Counted from the first letter of the stretch, positions 1 to 6,636 are shown. The stretch is DNA of 8,287 bases from Pseudomonadota bacterium (GCA_021779005.1 JAJYBN010000043.1:1-8287); one strand, 5' to 3'. The notes: a model not told the origin generated them from the sequence alone. Translations and numbers: made by a program.

Positions 1-599
1 CGACGGTCAGTGCCGGGACAGCACGCACTGCGGCGCAACGGCTGGCAAAAAACAGGATCGATTTTCTCGATTGCCCGGTATCCGGCGGCACCGAAGGCGC
101 CAGGCAGGGTACGCTCGCCATCATGTGCGGCGGTGATGACAAGGTATTTGAACGGGCCCAGCCGATATTGAGAGCCCTCGGCAAACGCGTGGTGCTCATG
201 GGCCCGGTGGGCGCCGGCCAGGCCACCAAGGCCGTCAACCAGATTGCCGTGGCCGGCATCGCCCAGGCGGTGAGCGAGGCGTTGGCATTCGCCGAAGCCG
301 AAGGTCTGCCGCTGGACAAGGTCATCGACGTGGTGGGCAGTGGCGCAGCCGGCTCTTGGTTCATGAGCCACCGCGGTCCGAATATGGCCGCGGGCCGCTA
401 TCCGCTGGGTTTCAAGGTGGCGCTGCATGACAAGGATCTGAAGATCGTGCAACAGATGACGGCGGCCCGCGGAGTGCAGTTGCCGGTGGTGGAGATGACC
501 CGGCTGCACTACCGGCGCCTACTGGAATCCGGGCATGGCGATGAGGATATATCGTCCCTGCACCGGCTCAAGCGCGGGCTGTACATCCCCAAGGGCTGA
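1..599 (+). CDS. NAD(P)-dependent beta-hydroxyacid dehydrogenase (3-hydroxyisobutyrate dehydrogenase / tartronate semialdehyde reductase family), 5' partial
   Basis: The reading frame is open from the left edge (first complete codon at position 3) to a TGA at 597-599, giving 198 visible residues. Family members have about 290-300, so about 100 N-terminal residues, including the Rossmann GxGxMG cofactor motif, lie outside the window. An internal ATG at 123 is not the start, because the conserved substrate-binding motif DCPVSGGTEGARQGTLAIMCGG spans it. The catalytic motif GxGxxxKxxNQ is present as GAGQATKAVNQ, with the catalytic lysine codon at 228-230. The family motif KDLK follows near 438-449. 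These enzymes oxidise a 3-hydroxyacid such as 3-hydroxyisobutyrate, or reduce tartronate semialdehyde or succinic semialdehyde, in the cytoplasm. The substrate cannot be told from the visible part. It lies 44 bases upstream of algZ on the same strand, with no evident terminator between them. The family call is secure; the exact substrate is not. Confidence 0.9.
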   Translation, partial: TVSAGTARTAAQRLAKNRIDFLDCPVSGGTEGARQGTLAIMCGGDDKVFERAQPILRALGKRVVLMGPVGAGQATKAVNQIAVAGIAQAVSEALAFAEAEGLPLDKVIDVVGSGAAGSWFMSHRGPNMAAGRYPLGFKVALHDKDLKIVQQMTAARGVQLPVVEMTRLHYRRLLESGHGDEDISSLHRLKRGLYIPKG

Positions 600-643
600 C
601 GCTGCTCTCCCCAACCGTGGGATGACATGCCACACTGATAGAT

Positions 644-1717
644 ATGACCGCGCCACAACGCCCCCCCCAGAACACCCCGGAGGATTTCTTCCTGCCGGAT
701 TTTTGTTCCGGCCCGGTGGTACTGGTAATCGTGCTGATCGCCGAACTGGTGGCCTTCCTGCTGGTGATCGCCCGCCACCTGCCCGGCGAGGGCATCAACC
801 TGTGGCTGGATCTGGCGCGTATCTCGCTGTTCCTGCAATGGATTGGCCTGACCAGCGCCGGGGTACTGTGCGCAGCACGCAAACCCCTGGCGCGTGTGAC
901 CCTGCGCCAGGCCGCGATCGCCAGTTTCGTGTTATTGCTGATCACCACCGGGGTGTTGAGCGAGATCGCCTTCCAGATCTCCAGTTACACCGGCATCGGC
1001 CAGGCCTTCATGCCACTGGACCATACCGGTTTCGTACTGCGCAACCTGCTAATCTGCATCATTGTCAGCGGCCTGCTGCTACGCTATTTCTACGTGCAGT
1101 ATCAGTGGAAGCGCAACGTGCAGCGCGAGGCGCGTGCCCGTATCGAGGCGCTGCAGGCGCGCATCCATCCACATTTCCTGTTCAACAGCATCAACACCAT
1201 CGCCTCGCTGATCCGCAGTGACCCGGAACTGGCGGAGCACACCATCATGGATCTGGCAGACCTTTTCCGGGCCAGCCTCAAGAAGACCAGCCCCACGGTG
1301 ACGCTCGCCGAAGAGATCGCCATGGCCCAGCAGTACCAGCGTATCGAGGAACTGCGCCTCGGTGACCGCCTGAAGGTGGATTGGCAGACCGATGGCTTGC
1401 CTGCGGATGCGCATATGCCGCAACTGCTGCTGCAGCCGCTGCTGGAGAACGCCATCTACCACGGCATTGAGACCCAGCACCAGGGCGGGACCGTCGAGGT
1501 CCGCGGCACCCGCGATGCCGATACCCTGAACATCGAGATCGTCAATCCACTGCCGCCTGCCAACGCCCCCCGGCGGCATGGCAACCAGATGGCCATGGAA
1601 AATGTGCGCCAGCGACTGATGCTGGCCTGGCCGGGACGCGCCAGCCTGGACGTCACCAGTACCGACGGTTTCTATCGCGTGTGTGTGCGTTTCCCCTATG
1701 AGAAACTCGCACCATGA
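644..1717 (+). CDS. algZ: Sensor histidine kinase of the LytS/AlgZ (FimS) family
   Basis: This 357-residue protein begins FFLPDF-like after a short tail, as in AlgZ. Hydrophobic segments lie at about residues 24-44, 57-76, 90-110 and 131-150, so the sensor part is an integral inner-membrane bundle without a large periplasmic domain. A His_kinase domain follows. The phospho-acceptor motif RIHPHFLFNSIN puts the likely phosphorylated histidine at residue 175. The ATP-binding N-box reads LLLQPLLENAIYHGI, with Asn269. The later G-box is degenerate (GNQMAMENVRQRL near 313-325) and lacks the usual paired glycines. AlgZ is known in Pseudomonas to partner AlgR in control of type IV pilus and alginate genes. 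Its stop overlaps the algR start (ATGA at 1714-1717), so translation is probably coupled. No good Shine-Dalgarno site precedes the ATG. The start is chosen because the AlgZ-like N-terminus follows it directly. The signal sensed is unknown. Confidence 0.9.
   Translation: MTAPQRPPQNTPEDFFLPDFCSGPVVLVIVLIAELVAFLLVIARHLPGEGINLWLDLARISLFLQWIGLTSAGVLCAARKPLARVTLRQAAIASFVLLLITTGVLSEIAFQISSYTGIGQAFMPLDHTGFVLRNLLICIIVSGLLLRYFYVQYQWKRNVQREARARIEALQARIHPHFLFNSINTIASLIRSDPELAEHTIMDLADLFRASLKKTSPTVTLAEEIAMAQQYQRIEELRLGDRLKVDWQTDGLPADAHMPQLLLQPLLENAIYHGIETQHQGGTVEVRGTRDADTLNIEIVNPLPPANAPRRHGNQMAMENVRQRLMLAWPGRASLDVTSTDGFYRVCVRFPYEKLAP
661..668 (+). repeat. Eight-C homopolymer tract within codons 6-9 of algZ
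   Basis: Eight consecutive C residues run from the third base of codon 6 to the first base of codon 9 of algZ. In the written frame the gene is open to 1717. Losing one C would bring in a TAA at 726-728 after about 27 codons. Gaining one would read a different frame that stays open to about 1221 and makes an unrelated polypeptide. Such tracts are prone to slippage and also to sequencing error. Whether this one varies is unknown. Confidence 0.85.
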
Positions 1718-2448
1718 AAGTTCTGGTGGTCGACGACGAAACACCGGCGCGCATACGTCTCAAGAGCCTGCTTGCCGGAATCCCCGGTTGTGAAGTCGTG
1801 GGTGAGGCCGCCAATGGCCGCGATGCACTGCGACTCTGGGAAACGGCACAACCGGATGTATTGCTGTTGGATATCCGCATGCCGGTGATGGATGGACTGG
1901 AGACGGCTCGCCATCTGGCGGGGCTGGATAATCCGCCGGCGATCGTTTTCACCACTGCCTACGATGAATTCGCGGTCGAGGCCTTCAACACCCGCGCCAT
2001 CGCCTATCTGCTGAAACCCGTGCGTCAGGCGCAACTCGCCACGGCGCTTGCGAACGCCGGCCGCCTTAACCGCGTACAGCTCAGCCAGCTGTCGGAACAG
2101 ACCGAACATGAGGCACGCCACCATATCTGCGCTCGTGTCCGCGATAAACTGCATGTGGTGCCAGTGGACACCATCCAGTGCTTCATCGCCGACCAGAAGT
2201 ACGTGACCGTATGTCACAGCCAGGGCGAATTGCTGATCGACGAAGCCCTCAAGGACCTGGAAAAAGAATTTTCCAAACTCTTCATCCGTGTACACCGCAA
2301 TGCGCTGGTGGCGATGTCGCAGGTCCGCAGCCTGGAGAAGAGCGAGGACGGGCATTTCCATGTTTATCTGCACGGGCGTACCGAACCGGTGGAAGTCAGC
2401 CGACGCATGGTGGCGGATGTGCGCGCCCACCTGCGCAACGCCCGTTAA
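1714..2448 (+). CDS. algR: Response regulator with LytTR DNA-binding domain, AlgR family
   Basis: This 244-residue protein is about the length of Pseudomonas AlgR. The receiver domain covers residues 1 to about 115. Its acidic pocket is Asp7-Asp8, the phospho-acceptor is Asp53 in LLDIRMPVMDG, the conserved threonine is at 80, and the lysine is at 101 in YLLKP. A linker of about 25 residues leads to a LytTR domain at about 138-240. That domain carries the family motifs FIADQKYVTV, FIRVHRNALV and VSRR. LytTR domains bind paired direct repeats in promoter DNA. The start overlaps the algZ stop by four bases, so kinase and regulator are made together, and AlgZ is the obvious phosphodonor. In Pseudomonas, AlgR controls alginate, twitching motility and other virulence genes; targets here are unknown. 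hemC follows 52 bases downstream. All key residues are intact. Confidence 0.93.
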   Translation: MKVLVVDDETPARIRLKSLLAGIPGCEVVGEAANGRDALRLWETAQPDVLLLDIRMPVMDGLETARHLAGLDNPPAIVFTTAYDEFAVEAFNTRAIAYLLKPVRQAQLATALANAGRLNRVQLSQLSEQTEHEARHHICARVRDKLHVVPVDTIQCFIADQKYVTVCHSQGELLIDEALKDLEKEFSKLFIRVHRNALVAMSQVRSLEKSEDGHFHVYLHGRTEPVEVSRRMVADVRAHLRNAR

Positions 2449-2473
2449 ACCGCTGGCACATTCCTGCTACGAT
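2445..2473 (+). promoter_or_regulatory. Possible sigma-70 promoter for the hem operon (extended -10)
   Basis: The algR-hemC gap contains TGCTACGAT at 2465-2473. This is an extended -10 element, with TGn followed by a hexamer matching TATAAT at 4 of 6 positions. A weak -35-like TTAAAC lies at 2445-2450, overlapping the algR stop codon, with a 17-base spacer. Transcription would begin near 2480, leaving a leader of about 20 bases before the hemC ATG. The placement is sensible but the match is modest, so this is a prediction. hemC could also be read through from algZR. Confidence 0.35.
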
Positions 2474-2500
2474 TAGCGCCCTTTTGGCCGCTGCCCATCG

Positions 2501-3430
2501 ATGCCTCCCGAACCTCTCCGTATCGCGACACGCAACAGCGCGCTGGCCTTGTGGCAAGCGCGGCATGTGGCGGCACGCTTGCAGACGCTGGCGGCGCCGC
2601 GCCCCATCGAACTGCTGCCACTCACCACCCAGGGTGACCGCAACCTGCAGGACTCCCTGGCCCTGGCCGGCGGAAAAGGGTTGTTCGTAAAAGAACTGGA
2701 GACTGCGCTCGCCGACCAGCGCGCCGATCTCGCGGTGCATTCCATGAAGGACGTGCCGGTGGAGTTACCCGCGAATTTCATGATCGCCGCGGTGCTGGAG
2801 CGTGAAGACCCGCGGGATGCCTTCGTGTCGCTCCACTGGACGTCGTTGACGGCGCTGCCGCCAGGGGCCCGCGTGGGCAGCTCCAGCCTGCGCCGCCAAT
2901 GCCAGCTACTGAAACATCGCCCGGACCTGCGCATCCTGCCGCTGCGCGGCAACGTGGACACGCGGCTCAGGAAGCTGGAGCAGGGGGATTACGATGCCGT
3001 GATCCTAGCAGTGGCAGGATTGAAGCGGCTGCAACTTGCGCACAAAATCACCGCCGTACTGGACGTGCAGGTAAGCCTGCCAGCCATCGCCCAGGGCACC
3101 ATCGGAATCGAATGCCGTAGCGCTGATCAGGAGACCCGCAACGTGCTCGCACAACTCAACCATGCGCCCACCTGGCAGCGCACCCTCGCAGAACGGGCCC
3201 TGAATCAGGGACTGTCCGGCAGCTGTAACCTGCCGATAGCAGGTTATGCAGAACTCGATGCGCAGACACTCAGGCTGCGCGGCCGTGTGGGACTGCCGGA
3301 TGGCAGCCGGGTGGTGGAAGGCGAGATCCAGGGTCCTGCTACGGAGGGCGAGGTTCTCGGCCGCCGGCTGGCTGCGGATATGCTGGGCCGGGGCGCCGCT
3401 GAAGTGCTGCGCCAGGTAACGGGTCCGTAA
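2501..3430 (+). CDS. hemC: Hydroxymethylbilane synthase (porphobilinogen deaminase)
   Basis: HemC condenses four porphobilinogen molecules into hydroxymethylbilane in the cytoplasm, using a covalent dipyrromethane cofactor. The 309-residue protein is the usual length. Conserved blocks appear in order: RIATRNSALALWQA (7-20), GGKGLFVKELE (58-68), AVHSMKDVP (79-87) with catalytic Asp84, REDPRDA (about 101-107), VGSSSLRRQ, and LRGNVDTRLRKLEQGDYDAV. The cofactor-attachment cysteine is Cys242 in SGSCNLPIAGYAEL. Asp84 and Cys242 have the same numbers as in the E. coli enzyme, which supports the chosen ATG, since RIATR begins only six residues later. No clear Shine-Dalgarno sequence precedes the start. 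It is the first gene of a tight hemCDXY block, and hemD starts two bases after its stop. Confidence 0.97.
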   Translation: MPPEPLRIATRNSALALWQARHVAARLQTLAAPRPIELLPLTTQGDRNLQDSLALAGGKGLFVKELETALADQRADLAVHSMKDVPVELPANFMIAAVLEREDPRDAFVSLHWTSLTALPPGARVGSSSLRRQCQLLKHRPDLRILPLRGNVDTRLRKLEQGDYDAVILAVAGLKRLQLAHKITAVLDVQVSLPAIAQGTIGIECRSADQETRNVLAQLNHAPTWQRTLAERALNQGLSGSCNLPIAGYAELDAQTLRLRGRVGLPDGSRVVEGEIQGPATEGEVLGRRLAADMLGRGAAEVLRQVTGP

Positions 3431-3432
3431 CC

Positions 3433-4254
3433 GTGGCCGCTCCACGACCGTTGAAGGACACGGGCATCGTCATCACCCGGCCCTTGCACCAGGGCGAAGC
3501 TCTCAAGACACGCCTCGAAAGCAAAGGCGCTGAGGTGCTGCATTTCCCCACCATTGAAATCCAGGCGGTGACGGCCTCGGCAGAACTGGATGCCTGTCTC
3601 AAGCGGCTGGAGCGCTACCACTACATGATTTTCATCAGCCCCAATGCCGTGGACTACGCTGCCGATTACCTGGATTTCAGCGCCCTGCCGCCGAAACTGA
3701 AACTGGCAGCCATCGGCCCGGGCACGGCGCGTGCACTCATCGCGCATGGCCGCAAACCCGATATGCTGCCCCGCGATGGCACCAACAGCGAGGCGCTGCT
3801 GAAACTCAAGTCACTGAATGATGTGGACGATAAACGTATCCTGATCGTACGCGGCCAAGGTGGACGGGAATTGCTGGCCGAGACCCTGGAGGAACGCGGT
3901 GCGGACGTGGATTACGCCGAGGTCTATCGCCGTACTGTGCCGCGCCTTGACCACAGCGAACTCGGCCGCTGGTTCCGTGAAGGCAAGATCGACGCCATTG
4001 CCGTGACCAGCCGCGAGGCGCTGCTCAATCTGGATCGCATGCTGAGTCCGGCGCTCACGCCGTACCTGCGTTCCGCGCAACTTTTGGTATCCAGCGCACG
4101 GGTGATTAAACTGGCAGGTGCCCTGGGCATCCGCCGCCGGCCGGTGGTCGCTGCGGATGCCAGTGACCGCGCACTGGTTCTGGCCCTGGTGCAATGGTGG
4201 ACACGCACGGGGCGTGAACAACGCAAGCACAGGAGAGAGCATGAGCGCGCATGA
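3433..4254 (+). CDS. hemD: Uroporphyrinogen-III synthase
   Basis: HemD cyclises hydroxymethylbilane, with inversion of ring D, to uroporphyrinogen III. That product is the branch point to haem, sirohaem and cobalamin. The sequence is divergent as is normal for this family, but its typical stretches are present: IVITRPLHQGE (12-22), IFISPNAVDYA (66-76), AIGPGTARAL (93-102), ILIVRGQGGRELLAETL (136-152) followed by YAEVYRR (161-167), and AVTSREALLNL (190-200). A LLVSSARVIKLAGALGI stretch and ASDRALVLALV complete the C-terminal end. The start is a GTG at 3433, two bases after the hemC stop, with no close Shine-Dalgarno site, which points to translational coupling. The length of 273 residues is slightly above the typical 245-260 because of a basic tail after about residue 258. 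Its last 14 bases overlap hemX. Confidence 0.93.
   Translation: MAAPRPLKDTGIVITRPLHQGEALKTRLESKGAEVLHFPTIEIQAVTASAELDACLKRLERYHYMIFISPNAVDYAADYLDFSALPPKLKLAAIGPGTARALIAHGRKPDMLPRDGTNSEALLKLKSLNDVDDKRILIVRGQGGRELLAETLEERGADVDYAEVYRRTVPRLDHSELGRWFREGKIDAIAVTSREALLNLDRMLSPALTPYLRSAQLLVSSARVIKLAGALGIRRRPVVAADASDRALVLALVQWWTRTGREQRKHRREHERA
4231..4236 (+). promoter_or_regulatory. Ribosome binding site fixing the hemX start
   Basis: AGGAGA lies four bases upstream of the ATG at 4241 and is the best Shine-Dalgarno match in the window. It decides the hemX start against an in-frame upstream start near 4118, which would add 41 residues that overlap hemD and resemble no HemX N-terminus. The site itself lies inside the last codons of hemD. 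Confidence 0.8.
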
Positions 4255-5317
4255 AACGGGTGAGGACCGCGGTCCGGGAAAAAACATGGTGAAAGTCACG
4301 CCCGCAAACATGATCCGCAAACCGCACTGGACCGGCTGGCTGGCACTGCTGCTGGCGATCGTGGCCCTGATCCTGGTGATCGCCGGCTGGATTTACTTCC
4401 AACGTGCATACCGCAACCAGGTGGCGTTGTTGAACGCCGGCCTGCAAACCCAGAAACAGCAGCTGGACGCGCTGGCGCAATCAGCCGCACCACGCAGTGA
4501 ACTGGATAACGACATCAGCACCACCCAGCAGATGCTTAAGGCTTTCAGCGACCGGCTGGACAGCATGGGCGCGGCGCTCACTGACCTGAAACGGCGTTCT
4601 GAGCAGGGGCGTGATGCCTGGATAAAAGCCGAAGCGGCCAGCTTGCTGATGGCCGCCAATGATCAGGTACAGCTCAATGCTGATCCCGTTCTGGCGCTCA
4701 AGGCGCTCGCCAGTGCCGATGAACGACTGAAACTGCTGTCCGATCCGCAGCTCGTCCCGGTGCGTCAACAGATCGCCCGTGAAGAAACCGCTTTGCGTGC
4801 CGTACCGCAGGCCGATGTGACCGGCATGGCCGCCATCCTCACCAGCCTCAGTGAATCGGTATCGCAATGGCCGCTGCGACGTGTGGCGCCGGAGCGCTAT
4901 GTCCCAGGGCAGCATTCCAACAACGGCGTGCAGCCGACATCGACACTCTGGGAACGTTTCAAGGCCGGTCTCGAACGGCTCGTCAAGGATATCTTCACGG
5001 TGCACCACCGCCAGACCAGCATCGAACCGTTGCTGGAACCCCAGCAGGAATATTTCCTGCGACAGAACCTGCAGCTGCGTCTGGCCGCAGCCCGCGCGGC
5101 CTTGCTGGAACGCAACGCCGCCGCCTTCCAAAGTAGCGCACAGATGGCCGGCCGCTGGCTGCAAGCTTATTTCAATACCCAGGACAGCGGTGTAAAAGCC
5201 GCCATCGACGCACTCGCGAACATGCAGCAACAGCAGATCAATCCGCCACTGCCGGATATCTCCGCTTCCTTGACCCTGCTCCGGCATACGGAACCGGGCC
5301 GGGAAAAGGCGCCATGA
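4241..5317 (+). CDS. hemX: HemX family inner-membrane protein
   Basis: The 358-residue protein has a short polar cytoplasmic N-terminus and one membrane segment at about residues 31-53 (GWLALLLAIVALILVIAGW). A glutamine-rich, probably coiled-coil stretch follows at about 57-120, and then the periplasmic HemX domain. Family landmarks are the AEAASLLMAANDQVQL block near 130-145 with ALASADERLKLL after it, and YFLRQNLQLRLAAARAALL near 270-290 followed by RWLQAYF. Databases often label HemX as uroporphyrinogen-III C-methyltransferase, but the S-adenosylmethionine-binding motifs of that enzyme are not visible here and the label should not be carried over. Its function is unresolved, and a role in organising haem synthesis at the membrane is only inferred from its gene order. 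It overlaps hemD by 14 bases and hemY by four (ATGA). Confidence 0.9.
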   Translation: MSAHETGEDRGPGKNMVKVTPANMIRKPHWTGWLALLLAIVALILVIAGWIYFQRAYRNQVALLNAGLQTQKQQLDALAQSAAPRSELDNDISTTQQMLKAFSDRLDSMGAALTDLKRRSEQGRDAWIKAEAASLLMAANDQVQLNADPVLALKALASADERLKLLSDPQLVPVRQQIAREETALRAVPQADVTGMAAILTSLSESVSQWPLRRVAPERYVPGQHSNNGVQPTSTLWERFKAGLERLVKDIFTVHHRQTSIEPLLEPQQEYFLRQNLQLRLAAARAALLERNAAAFQSSAQMAGRWLQAYFNTQDSGVKAAIDALANMQQQQINPPLPDISASLTLLRHTEPGREKAP

Positions 5318-6549
5318 AATACGCTTTCTTCCTGCTGCTGGCAACGCTCGCTGCCGTAATCATCGCGGGCGCACTCGATGTGGACAATGGTTACGTGTTG
5401 CTCTCCTGGCACCGCACCAGTGTGGAGATGTCGCTCGGCACCTTGATGGTGCTGATACTGTTCGTTTTCTTTTCTCTGTACCTGCTCACCACTCTGGTGG
5501 TGAAGCTGTGGTCTTTCCCGCGACGCCTGCGCGCAGCCCTGGAACGGCGCCGTGAACTGCGCGCGCGCCGTTCTTCCATCCGCGGGCTCATCGATCTGGC
5601 CGAAGGCCGCTGGAGCGACAGCGAGCGCCATCTCATGCGCCACGCTGCCGACAGCAAGGTGCCGCTCATCACCTATATCGCTGCAGCGCGTGCCGCGCAG
5701 ATGCAGGGCGCTCACGAACGCCGCGATGATTACCTGCGGCGCGCCTATGAACAGGTGCCGGCGGCACATCTCGCGGTGCTGCTCACCCAGGCTGAACTGC
5801 AGATCGCCCATCGCCAGTACGAACAGGCCCTGGCCACGCTACGGCATCTGCAGGAACTGGATCCCAAGCATGCGTACGGTCTGAAGCTCTTGGCCCGTCT
5901 TTATAAGAGGCTCGGCGACTGGATGCCGCTGCGGGCATTGATCCCGAAACTGCGCGAGCTGCACGTCATGCCACGCACGGAGATAGACCGCCTGGAAACA
6001 CAGGCGGTGTGCGCATTGCTGGAACGCCTGAATGCCAATTCCGGCGCCGCACAAGCAACCATCCTGTGGAGCGACATGCCGCGGCGCTTGCGCAGCGATA
6101 TCAGAGTGGTGCGTGCCTATGTCCAGGCCTTGATAAAGTTCGGCGAATACAAGACCGCGGAAAGCATCGCCCGTGATGCGCTCAAGTCCGATTGGGATGA
6201 AGAGCTGGTGGTGCTCTACGGACAGACGCGCGCTGATGATCCGATACGCCAGCTGGCACGCGTGGAAGACTGGCTGTCCGAGAAAGGTGAGAACGCCGCA
6301 TTACTGCTGACCGCCGGACGTCTGTGCGTGGTGGCCAAACTCTGGGGCAAGGCGCGCAGTTATCTGGAGTCCAGCATCGTATTGGGCGGCCGGCCGGAAG
6401 CCTATGATGAATTGGGCAGACTGCTCAAGTCCCTGGGTGAACCGGAACACGCCATGCAGGCATTCAGTGATGGGTTGGCGCTATCCCTGGGGGGCAAAAT
6501 CAAAACCTTCAAGCCCGGCAAGAAACCGTTACGGCGTATGCGCGCATAA
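5314..6549 (+). CDS. hemY: HemY family membrane protein with tetratricopeptide-like repeats
   Basis: The 411-residue protein has two membrane segments near its N-terminus (about 3-20 and 41-63). Between them is the short periplasmic loop of the HemY_N domain, with DNGYVLLSWHRTSVEMSLG at 24-42. A very basic segment follows (about 70-90), then a long helical cytoplasmic part with TPR-like repeats. Examples are the YEQALATLRHLQELDP unit at about 169-184 and the PEAYDELGRLLKSLGEPE unit near 361-378. This is the proteobacterial HemY, whose role in haem synthesis is uncertain. It must not be confused with the unrelated Bacillus HemY, an oxygen-dependent coproporphyrinogen/protoporphyrinogen oxidase. 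The ATG overlaps the hemX TGA, and AAGG at 5306-5309 is a suitable Shine-Dalgarno site. It is the last gene of the hem block. No convincing terminator follows, so read-through to the malic enzyme gene is possible. Confidence 0.93.
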   Translation: MKYAFFLLLATLAAVIIAGALDVDNGYVLLSWHRTSVEMSLGTLMVLILFVFFSLYLLTTLVVKLWSFPRRLRAALERRRELRARRSSIRGLIDLAEGRWSDSERHLMRHAADSKVPLITYIAAARAAQMQGAHERRDDYLRRAYEQVPAAHLAVLLTQAELQIAHRQYEQALATLRHLQELDPKHAYGLKLLARLYKRLGDWMPLRALIPKLRELHVMPRTEIDRLETQAVCALLERLNANSGAAQATILWSDMPRRLRSDIRVVRAYVQALIKFGEYKTAESIARDALKSDWDEELVVLYGQTRADDPIRQLARVEDWLSEKGENAALLLTAGRLCVVAKLWGKARSYLESSIVLGGRPEAYDELGRLLKSLGEPEHAMQAFSDGLALSLGGKIKTFKPGKKPLRRMRA

Positions 6550-6626
6550 TATAGCTACGTTTGATCGCGAATCATTCCATCATCTGGCCCACATTGAGAG
6601 CAACATAAAAGCATCGTCTGGCGATG
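6545..6626 (+). other. Intergenic region before the malic enzyme gene: -10-like box, imperfect palindrome and small hairpin
   Basis: The 87-base gap (6550-6636) is locally richer in A and T than the genes around it. CATAAT at 6545-6550 matches the -10 consensus at 5 of 6 positions but has no recognisable -35 element. TTGATCGCGAATCAT at 6561-6575 holds a 4-base inverted repeat, TGAT and ATCA. CATCG-TCTGG-CGATG at 6612-6626 can form a 5-base-pair hairpin, extended by a G-U pair, ending ten bases before the malic enzyme ATG and close to where the ribosome would bind. No T-run follows it, so it is not a terminator. A weak GTGA at 6625-6628 is the only Shine-Dalgarno candidate. These are low-strength observations. 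Confidence 0.3.
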
Positions 6627-6636
6627 TGAAATCACC

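Noticed and set aside
535..1221. A 228-codon plus-strand frame overlapping the dehydrogenase end and algZ.
   Set aside because: It is rich in Arg, Pro and Ala without any motif, and algZ in another frame is clearly the real gene. It matters only as the frame reached if the C-tract gains a base.
1696..2430. A 244-codon open frame on the minus strand, opposite algR and of the same length.
   Set aside because: It mirrors the algR codon pattern of a GC-rich gene, has low-complexity His/Gln-rich content and no recognisable domain, while algR has every family motif.
2442..2450. CCGTTAAAC upstream of hemC resembles the AlgR box CCGTTTGTC.
   Set aside because: Only six of nine positions match, and it overlaps the algR stop codon, so chance is the simpler explanation.
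2454..2469. TGGCACATTCCTGCTA before hemC looks like a sigma-54 promoter.
   Set aside because: The distance between the GG and GC elements is one base shorter than the strict sigma-54 spacing, which normally abolishes function.
4118..4240. Extended N-terminus for HemX from an upstream in-frame start.
   Set aside because: The added 41 residues overlap hemD and look like out-of-frame hemD, while the ATG at 4241 has a strong ribosome site four bases upstream.
4481..5344. A 287-codon open frame on the minus strand opposite hemX.
   Set aside because: It is a shadow of hemX with no domain, no plausible ribosome site and a composition typical of antisense frames.
6561..6575. TTGATCGCGAATCAT before the malic enzyme gene resembles an FNR/ANR site.
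   Set aside because: The half-sites are five bases apart instead of four and the second is imperfect (ATCAT), so it does not meet the consensus.
6612..6626. Hairpin after hemY considered as a terminator.
   Set aside because: The stem is only five base pairs, no T-run follows, and it lies just before the next gene's start.
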